Shown here: positions 58,904 through 64,000 of the stretch, piece by piece | How the letters are laid out: every line of letters begins with the position of its first letter | How positions within the stretch are numbered: position 1 is the first letter of the stretch | NCBI GenBank assembly: GCA_048360435.1 | Contig: DBGCOP010000009.1 | Location: 1 to 64,000, forward strand | DNA length: 64,000 bases | Direction of reading: 5' to 3' | Origin: Limenecus sp048360435 | GTDB lineage: Bacteria; Cyanobacteriota; Vampirovibrionia; Gastranaerophilales; Gastranaerophilaceae | Position numbers and translations under genes: made by a program | The notes under the pieces: generated by a model | Databases searched by the model: none | Told to the model about the DNA's origin: nothing | The model's input: the letters and a program-made list of their open reading frames with translations, nothing else

Positions 58904-59989
58904 ATGGAAAATTTACGAACAACAAACAATTTTGATTTTGTATTTACAAATGACGGCACAACAGGGTTATACAACTATGATGTCCAAGACATTTATCACT
59001 CCTCTTATGGCGCAAAAAGTGAAGCAATTGAGAAATTTATTACGCCACTAAATTTTGAACATAATTTTTTAGAAAAAAAGCGTCTGAATGTTCTGGATAT
59101 TTGTTATGGAATCGGATACAACTCAAAGGCATTAATCAATAAAATTATAAATACAAATTATCAAGGTTCAATTCATATTGATGCGCTGGAATATGATAAA
59201 CAACTTGTACTATTGTCTCCTTTTATTAAGGACGGATTTTTTGCATGCTCACCTGAAATATCATATTTACTTTTACATAACCTGATAAATGAAATTTATG
59301 CATACAAAAAAGAACTTAGCTCAATCCTTGTTGACAGGAAAAATAAGAAATTTTTTGAGCCTGTATATATGCGTTTTATTAAAAAATATAAAAACTTTGG
59401 GTATAGTTATAACCCCACCAGACAAAATAATTTATTCTTACATAATATACATTATCATTGTATATCGTTGCGCAATAAAAACCATCGAAAACGCCTAATA
59501 TTTAACAATTTTACTTTCAAGACATATTTTGATGATGCAAGAAAAACTGTTAAACAATTAAAAGAGCCTTATGATATCATTTTTTTGGATGCTTTTACAC
59601 CGGTAAAACTCCCGACTCTGTGGACAATTGATTTTTTTAAAGAGCTTTACAGATTGTCATCATCAAATTCCATGCTTATTACATATTCAAATTCTGCGGC
59701 GGTCAGACATGCCATGATTAAAGCAGGATTTATTGTTGGAAAGATCTACGATAAACAAAACCGAAACAGTGGAACTTGTGCATCAAAAAATCCAGAATTT
59801 ATTCAAAACAAACTCGATGATTATGATTTAGGGCTTATGCAGACAAATGCCGGCGTTTATTTTAAAGATAAAGATTTGAATTTACTGCCTGAAAAAATTT
59901 TGGCGAACTGGCAGCACGAAAAGAATAGTTCAGGATTGGAATCATCGAGCCATTACATAAAAACACATAAAAAATTAAAGGACAGCTAA
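58904..59989 (+). CDS. MnmD/MnmC N-domain-like methyltransferase (DUF752)
   Basis: A 361-residue protein with the features of the tRNA 5-methylaminomethyl-2-thiouridine methyltransferase family: the N-terminal FTNDGTTGLYNYDVQDIYHSS (about 15-35, cited in part: YDVQDIYHS), the SAM motif NVLDICYGIGYNSKAL (about 62-77), and the hallmark DIIFLDAFTPVKLPTLWT (about 224-241) followed by LITYSNSAAVRHAMIKAGF. A long insertion (about 120-200) is unusual. It lacks the FAD half of MnmC; the next gene, overlapping by one base, encodes an unrelated FAD enzyme. Confidence 0.8.
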   Translation: MENLRTTNNFDFVFTNDGTTGLYNYDVQDIYHSSYGAKSEAIEKFITPLNFEHNFLEKKRLNVLDICYGIGYNSKALINKIINTNYQGSIHIDALEYDKQLVLLSPFIKDGFFACSPEISYLLLHNLINEIYAYKKELSSILVDRKNKKFFEPVYMRFIKKYKNFGYSYNPTRQNNLFLHNIHYHCISLRNKNHRKRLIFNNFTFKTYFDDARKTVKQLKEPYDIIFLDAFTPVKLPTLWTIDFFKELYRLSSSNSMLITYSNSAAVRHAMIKAGFIVGKIYDKQNRNSGTCASKNPEFIQNKLDDYDLGLMQTNAGVYFKDKDLNLLPEKILANWQHEKNSSGLESSSHYIKTHKKLKDS

Positions 59990-61257
59990 TGAAAAAATAT
60001 GATTTAGTCGTTTGTGGCGGAGGCACTGCCGGATGTGCAGCAGGCTATATCGCAGCAAAACAAGGATTAAAAACATTAATAGTTGAAAAAAATATTCATC
60101 TTGGCGGAAGCATAACATCTGCACTGGTTATGCCTGCTATGAAATCAAATACAATGAATATAAATTGTGAATTTTTCAATGATTTTATTAAAGAGCTAAA
60201 GAACTATAATGCCCAGATTACTTATTCTGACGGAAACCAGGGTTGGTTTAACCCTGAGCTTTCAAAAATTGCTCTGGATTCATTAATGAAAAAAGCAGGA
60301 TGTGATGTCTTATTTGATACTGAAGTAACAGATGTTCAAACTGATGAAGATGTTATAAAAAATATAAAATTATCTTCCAAAATGTTATCACTATATATCG
60401 AATCGTCTTATTTTGTAGATGCAACAGGAGATGGAAATTTTTCTGTAATTTTAAAAAATAAAATTTTAGAAAATAATAAAACAAGACAACCAATGACTAT
60501 GCGTTTTCATATATCAGGTATCGACTTAAAAAAATTCTCAAAGTGGATTTTAAATTTCGATAAAGATAGAAATGTGACAACTGTATTTGTAGTTAATAAT
60601 GAAATACATTTATCCACAGCCTGTACCTGGGATAGCGATAAAAGCTGGGCATTGCAACCTTTATTCAAGAAGGGTATAGAAAAAGGCATTTTAAGAGAAG
60701 AAGATACAGCTTATTTTCAGATTTTCACCATACCGGGTATGCCGTCAACAGTGTCGCTAAACTGCCCTAGAATACCGCAGAACACGGATACTGACCCGCT
60801 TGACCCTATCGAAAAATCAAAGGCTTTTATTAAAGCAAGAGAGCAAATCTGGCGTATTTACTGCTTTTTAAAAGAATTTTTTCCAGGATTTAAAAATTCT
60901 TTTATTTCTAACATTGCCGATATGCAAGGAGTCAGAGAGTCAAGAAGAGTTTGCGGCAAAAAAATCTATACAAAAGAAGATATTATAAGCGGAAAAGCAT
61001 ATGAAAACCCTGTTTTACATGCAGACTATCCAATAGACATTCATTCACATAAAAAAGATTCCTCTGTTCTTGAACATACAACAATTGATTATGAACTGCC
61101 GATGGAAACACTGATTTCATCTGATTACAGGAACTTGCTTATTGCAGGAAGATGTTTGTCGGCAGACTTTGAAGCTCAGGCGGCATTAAGAATTCAAACC
61201 TCATGCTTTTCTATGGGTGAAGCTGCTGCAAAATATGTAGTTTCACAACTGAAATAA
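59989..61257 (+). CDS. FAD-dependent oxidoreductase (PF12831 type)
   Basis: A 422-residue flavoprotein with an N-terminal dinucleotide-binding motif DLVVCGGGTAGCAAGYIAAK (about 4-23), VEKNIHLGGSITSALV (about 31-46), DATGDGNFSV (about 143-152) and a C-terminal FAD motif ending LLIAGRCLSADFEAQAALR (about 382-400, cited in part). This family includes uncharacterised dehydrogenase-like proteins, and is distinct from the DAAO-type domain of MnmC. It shares one base with the MnmD-like gene (TAATG). It ends 8 bp before the convergent isomerase gene. Confidence 0.85.
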   Translation: MKKYDLVVCGGGTAGCAAGYIAAKQGLKTLIVEKNIHLGGSITSALVMPAMKSNTMNINCEFFNDFIKELKNYNAQITYSDGNQGWFNPELSKIALDSLMKKAGCDVLFDTEVTDVQTDEDVIKNIKLSSKMLSLYIESSYFVDATGDGNFSVILKNKILENNKTRQPMTMRFHISGIDLKKFSKWILNFDKDRNVTTVFVVNNEIHLSTACTWDSDKSWALQPLFKKGIEKGILREEDTAYFQIFTIPGMPSTVSLNCPRIPQNTDTDPLDPIEKSKAFIKAREQIWRIYCFLKEFFPGFKNSFISNIADMQGVRESRRVCGKKIYTKEDIISGKAYENPVLHADYPIDIHSHKKDSSVLEHTTIDYELPMETLISSDYRNLLIAGRCLSADFEAQAALRIQTSCFSMGEAAAKYVVSQLK

Positions 61258-61265
61258 AGGTTCTA

Positions 61266-61841
61266 TTATTTTTCGCCAAACAACTCATCTTCAACAATTG
61301 CGCAGATGATATGTCCAATCATAATGTGAGATTCTTGGATTTTTGGCGTATCACTTGTCGGAACTTTTATTATATAGTCACATAGATCGTCCATTTTGCA
61401 ATCTTTTTGACCTACCAGACCAACTGTTATCACTCCTTTGTTTTTTGCCTCGTTTATTGCAGCAATTACATTTTTTGAATTACCCGAGGTAGAAATACCT
61501 ATGAAAACATCACCCTCTTGCGCATTTGCCTGAACTTGTCTTGAAAAAGTCATATCATAGCCATAATCGTTGCCAACAGCCGTAAGAATAGAAGTGTCTG
61601 TTGTCAAAGCAACAGCTGCAAGTCCGGGTCTGTCAAAATAGAATCTTGAAACAAGTTCAGCTGCAATATGTTGTGCATCTGCTGCTGAACCGCCATTACC
61701 GGCAGTTAATACTTTTTTATTATTTTTATATGCATTAACTATTACATCAGCGACTTTTTTTATAGTCTGAACAGTTTCTTTATTTTCCAATATTGCCTGC
61801 TTTGCCGCAATTGATTGTTTAATATATTCTTCTATAAACAT
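61266..61841 (-). CDS. gmhA: Sedoheptulose-7-phosphate isomerase GmhA-type SIS protein
   Basis: A 191-residue SIS-domain protein, likely D-sedoheptulose-7-phosphate isomerase, the first step of heptose synthesis for LPS or S-layer glycans. Key motifs: AGNGGSAADAQHIAAELVSRF (about 46-66, cited in part: GNGGSAADAQHIAAEL), VGNDYGYDMTFSRQV, ISTSGNSKNVIAAI (about 115-128) and the C-terminal QESHIMIGHIICAIVE. Start ATG 61841 has AAGGAG 7 nt ahead. No other heptose genes are adjacent. Confidence 0.9.
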   Translation of the reverse strand: MFIEEYIKQSIAAKQAILENKETVQTIKKVADVIVNAYKNNKKVLTAGNGGSAADAQHIAAELVSRFYFDRPGLAAVALTTDTSILTAVGNDYGYDMTFSRQVQANAQEGDVFIGISTSGNSKNVIAAINEAKNKGVITVGLVGQKDCKMDDLCDYIIKVPTSDTPKIQESHIMIGHIICAIVEDELFGEK

Positions 61842-61933
61842 AATTTCTCCTTTTTCCATCTAAAAATACAAATATTATATTATAAAATCCAGTAATTATA
61901 AATAATATTTCTTTTTTATGCTACATTGTTAAT

Positions 61934-62575
61934 ATGTTTACAGGTCTTATTGAAGAAATCGGAATTATTTCAAATATTAAAAAGCAAAATTCATCTTTAT
62001 TGCTGTCTGTAAAATGCAATAAAATTCTTGATGGACTTAAAATTGGCGATAGTGTAGGAATAAATGGCGCTTGTCAAACAGTTACCGAAGTTAACTCTTC
62101 AGAATTCAGTGTATTTGCTTCATATGAAACACTTGCAGTTACAAATTTTAGAAATTTAAAAGTCGGAGATGAGGTCAATCTTGAAAGAACACTGAGGCTT
62201 TCTGACAGACTTGACGGACATATTGTAAGTGGGCATATTGACGGAACAGCAACAGTGGTAGCAATCGAAAATATAGGTGAAACAGCAAAATTCTCTTTTG
62301 AAACGACATACGAGCTTGCAAAACAAATTGTAAAAAAAGGTTCAGTTTCAATCGACGGTATAAGTCTTACTGTTGCGGATATTAATAAGAATGTGTTTTC
62401 CGTTGCTGTAATACCCCATACACTCAAATCAACGACTTTGCATAACCTAAAAATAGGCAGCAGTGTTAATTTAGAGACAGATATGATAGCCAAATATATT
62501 GAAAAATATTTATTACCGAACGATAATAATAGCAACATAGATGCTGACTTTTTAGAAAGAAACGGGTTTATTTAA
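61934..62575 (+). CDS. ribE: Riboflavin synthase (alpha subunit) RibE
   Basis: Riboflavin synthase dismutates two 6,7-dimethyl-8-ribityllumazines. The 213-residue protein shows the tandem lumazine-binding duplication: MFTGLIEEIGII (1-12), VGINGACQTV and SGHIDGTATV (about 101-110) in the first half; VSIDGISLTVADI, VAVIPHTLKSTTL and ETDMIAKYIEK in the second. No Shine-Dalgarno is visible; an extended -10 (TGCTACATT) ends 6 nt before ATG, a leaderless layout. No FMN riboswitch is present. It overlaps ribBA by one base. Confidence 0.96.
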   Translation: MFTGLIEEIGIISNIKKQNSSLLLSVKCNKILDGLKIGDSVGINGACQTVTEVNSSEFSVFASYETLAVTNFRNLKVGDEVNLERTLRLSDRLDGHIVSGHIDGTATVVAIENIGETAKFSFETTYELAKQIVKKGSVSIDGISLTVADINKNVFSVAVIPHTLKSTTLHNLKIGSSVNLETDMIAKYIEKYLLPNDNNSNIDADFLERNGFI

Positions 62576-63885
62576 TGTCAATTTTAGAAAATATAAAACA
62601 AAATATAAGAGAAATTTTTAACACTGAAAATACTTCCTGCAAATTTGACACAGTAGAGGAAGCCATTGAAACAATAAAAAAAGGCGGAATGATAATTGTT
62701 GCTGATGATGAATCAAGAGAAAACGAAGGTGATTTGATTTGCGCAGCAGAATTGATTACCCCTGAAATGGTTAATTTTATTATAACAGAGGCAAAAGGAG
62801 TGCTTTGTACTCCTATCAGTGTTGAAAGAGCCCAAAAGCTCGGACTCGATAACATGGTTAAAAATAATACAGATGTTAAAGGAACCGCCTTTACACAAAG
62901 TGTAGATGCTGATCCCAAATACGGCGTTACAACAGGTGTATCAGCCTTTGACAGAGCAAAAACAATAGAAATTATATCAAGAGATGATGCAACACATTCA
63001 GACCTCAGACAGCCGGGACACATATTCCCTCTAATTGCAAAAAGAGGAGGGGTTTTGGAAAGAGTCGGGCACACTGAAGCTGCCATTGATTTGTGCAGAC
63101 TCGCAGGGCTCAAAGATGCAGCCGTATGCTGTGAAATCGTAAACAATGATGGCTCAATGGCAAGAAGAGATGACCTGAGAAAGTTTGCAGACAAGCACAA
63201 TATAAAATTTATAACAGTAGCACAGTTGATTGCATACAGGTTAAGAAACGAAAAACTTATCAGAAGAGAAGCAGAGGTTGATCTGCCTACGGCATTCGGT
63301 GATTTTAGACTGATAGGTTACAGGCATGTTTTAACCGGGCAAGAGCACGTTGCACTTTTAAAAGATGACGGTTCAGACAAAATTCCTATGGTTAGAATGC
63401 ACAGTGTATGCTTAACGGGCGATACTTTTCACAGTTTGAGATGCGATTGTAACAGTCAGCTCCAAAACTCTATGAAAATGATTAACGAATACGGAAAAGG
63501 CGCTGTTGTTTATCTTATGGACCATGAAGGCAGAGGAATAGGTATTGTCAACAAAATCAAAGCATACGCTCTTCAAGATAAAGGTGAAGATACTATTCAG
63601 GCCAACATATCACTGGGATTCAACTCTGATTTAAGAGACTATGGAGACGGTGCACAAATCCTCTTAGATTTAGGATTTAAAAAATTTAAATTAATAACTA
63701 ACAATCCTCAAAAAATTGTGGGTCTTGAAGGATATGGATTGGAAATACTTGAAAGAGTTCAAGTCGAATCAGAATGTACTAAATACAACTACAAATACCT
63801 TTGTACAAAGGTCAACAAAATGCACCATATGATGAAAGTTTCAGAAATTGAACATATGGATGAAAAACAATCGGAGCAGAAATAA
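62575..63885 (+). CDS. ribBA: Bifunctional DHBP synthase / GTP cyclohydrolase II RibBA
   Basis: The N-terminal half (about 25-225) makes 3,4-dihydroxy-2-butanone 4-phosphate: ADDESRENEGDLICAAE (about 44-60), RQPGHIFPLIA and GHTEAAIDL. The C-terminal half (about 232-420) is GTP cyclohydrolase II: zinc ligands in CLTGDTFHSLRCDCNSQL (about 280-297), MDHEGRGIG (about 319-327). All expected active-site residues are present. At 436 residues it has a short N-terminal extension. It follows ribE with a TAATG overlap and is itself followed by another overlapping gene, so this is an operon running off the window. Confidence 0.97.
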   Translation: MSILENIKQNIREIFNTENTSCKFDTVEEAIETIKKGGMIIVADDESRENEGDLICAAELITPEMVNFIITEAKGVLCTPISVERAQKLGLDNMVKNNTDVKGTAFTQSVDADPKYGVTTGVSAFDRAKTIEIISRDDATHSDLRQPGHIFPLIAKRGGVLERVGHTEAAIDLCRLAGLKDAAVCCEIVNNDGSMARRDDLRKFADKHNIKFITVAQLIAYRLRNEKLIRREAEVDLPTAFGDFRLIGYRHVLTGQEHVALLKDDGSDKIPMVRMHSVCLTGDTFHSLRCDCNSQLQNSMKMINEYGKGAVVYLMDHEGRGIGIVNKIKAYALQDKGEDTIQANISLGFNSDLRDYGDGAQILLDLGFKKFKLITNNPQKIVGLEGYGLEILERVQVESECTKYNYKYLCTKVNKMHHMMKVSEIEHMDEKQSEQK

Positions 63886-64000
63886 TGTCGGAAACATTAA
63901 CATATAAAGTCCAAAAATACTCGGACGAATATAAAAATATTTTTAAAGGCGTTTATAATGACTTTAAAAACAGAGCATTTTCAGAATACAAGTTTGAACT
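63885..64000 (+). CDS. Start of an unknown gene (truncated by window end)
   Basis: ATG 63885 shares one base with the ribBA stop (TAATG). Only 38 codons are visible, beginning MSETLTYKVQKYSDEYKNIF, charged and aromatic. By position in the riboflavin operon it could be a linked gene, but the visible part does not look like ribH and no family can be assigned. Confidence 0.6.
   Translation, partial: MSETLTYKVQKYSDEYKNIFKGVYNDFKNRAFSEYKFE

Noticed and set aside
61860..61933. FMN riboswitch before ribE
   Set aside because: The interval is 74 bp, AT-rich, lacks any conserved RFN element and fits a leaderless promoter.
62568..63200. A 210-codon minus-strand frame within ribBA
   Set aside because: It is the antisense of a catalytically complete DHBP synthase domain, with no start signals and Ser/Leu/Ile-rich composition.

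Overview
This is an AT-rich bacterial chromosome segment (roughly one-third G+C by eye) with dense coding, the standard bacterial code (TGA is used as a stop) and many overlapping genes. The content suggests a flagellated, anaerobe-like member of the non-photosynthetic Cyanobacteria sister group (Vampirovibrionia/Melainabacteria, Gastranaerophilales-like). The hints are ClpC and YvcK of cyanobacterial/Firmicute type, an RNase E/G gene behind a two-part radical-SAM gene, flagellar FliD, FliW and CsrA, and a set of small and medium unknown proteins that look lineage-specific. This placement is inference. No prophage, IS element or CRISPR array was seen. Most of the window is core housekeeping DNA with a scatter of lineage-specific genes.

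Layout. 1-6.1 kb: end of an unknown gene, fliD, ybaB-recR, a pilin-like Cys-rich protein, clpP, a coiled-coil protein, a zinc-ribbon protein and two microproteins not found by length-limited ORF calling, one built of ETAGTLA repeats. 6.1-9.9 kb: grpE-dnaJ, a secreted beta-propeller and an O-methyltransferase. 9.9-14.7 kb (minus): fliW-csrA-TPR-clpC behind a TPR lipoprotein. 14.8-18.4 kb (minus): nitrilase-like hydrolase plus dacB, and mtaB. 18.4-23.1 kb: three large unknown proteins and a CAU tRNA. 23.2-27.4 kb: rplI, a U32 protease-family gene, and rimP-nusA behind a terminator-like leader hairpin. 27.6-32.4 kb: divergent PxpA-like gene, yvcK, panB, panC and a membrane protein. 32.4-33.8 kb: a PLP decarboxylase. 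33.8-39.3 kb: ligA (with an anomalous start), two envelope genes, a hisC-HAD fusion and hisB. 39.4-44.1 kb: microprotein, zinc protein, engB, a coiled-coil protein, then an lspA-rluD operon. 44.2-50.5 kb: coaX and an RNase E/G-radical SAM operon. 50.6-53.5 kb: EF-hand protein and two proteins sharing a PNKYxAIEINI motif. 53.8-58.0 kb: nadB-nadC-etfB-etfA. 58.0-61.3 kb: response regulator divergent from an MnmD-like methyltransferase plus FAD oxidoreductase. 61.3-64 kb: a sugar-phosphate isomerase, ribE, ribBA and a truncated gene.

How the genes fit together. Several cofactor routes are represented: pantothenate/CoA (panB, panC, coaX), NAD (nadB, nadC), riboflavin (ribE, ribBA) and histidine (hisC-HAD, hisB). 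Protein quality control is present (clpP, clpC, grpE, dnaJ). Motility control is present (fliD, with FliW-CsrA). The most unusual signals are regulatory or in the small/unknown genes: two promoters of identical build with TTAACA-N4-TTAACA direct repeats in front of lineage-specific genes; a three-copy TATTATCAATA operator between a response regulator and its divergent neighbour; a recurrent leaderless promoter arrangement (-10 box 6-7 nt before ATG); an attenuator-like hairpin before rimP-nusA; ligA whose only in-frame start is ATT; and a HisC-phosphatase fusion that may supply the missing histidinol-phosphatase.
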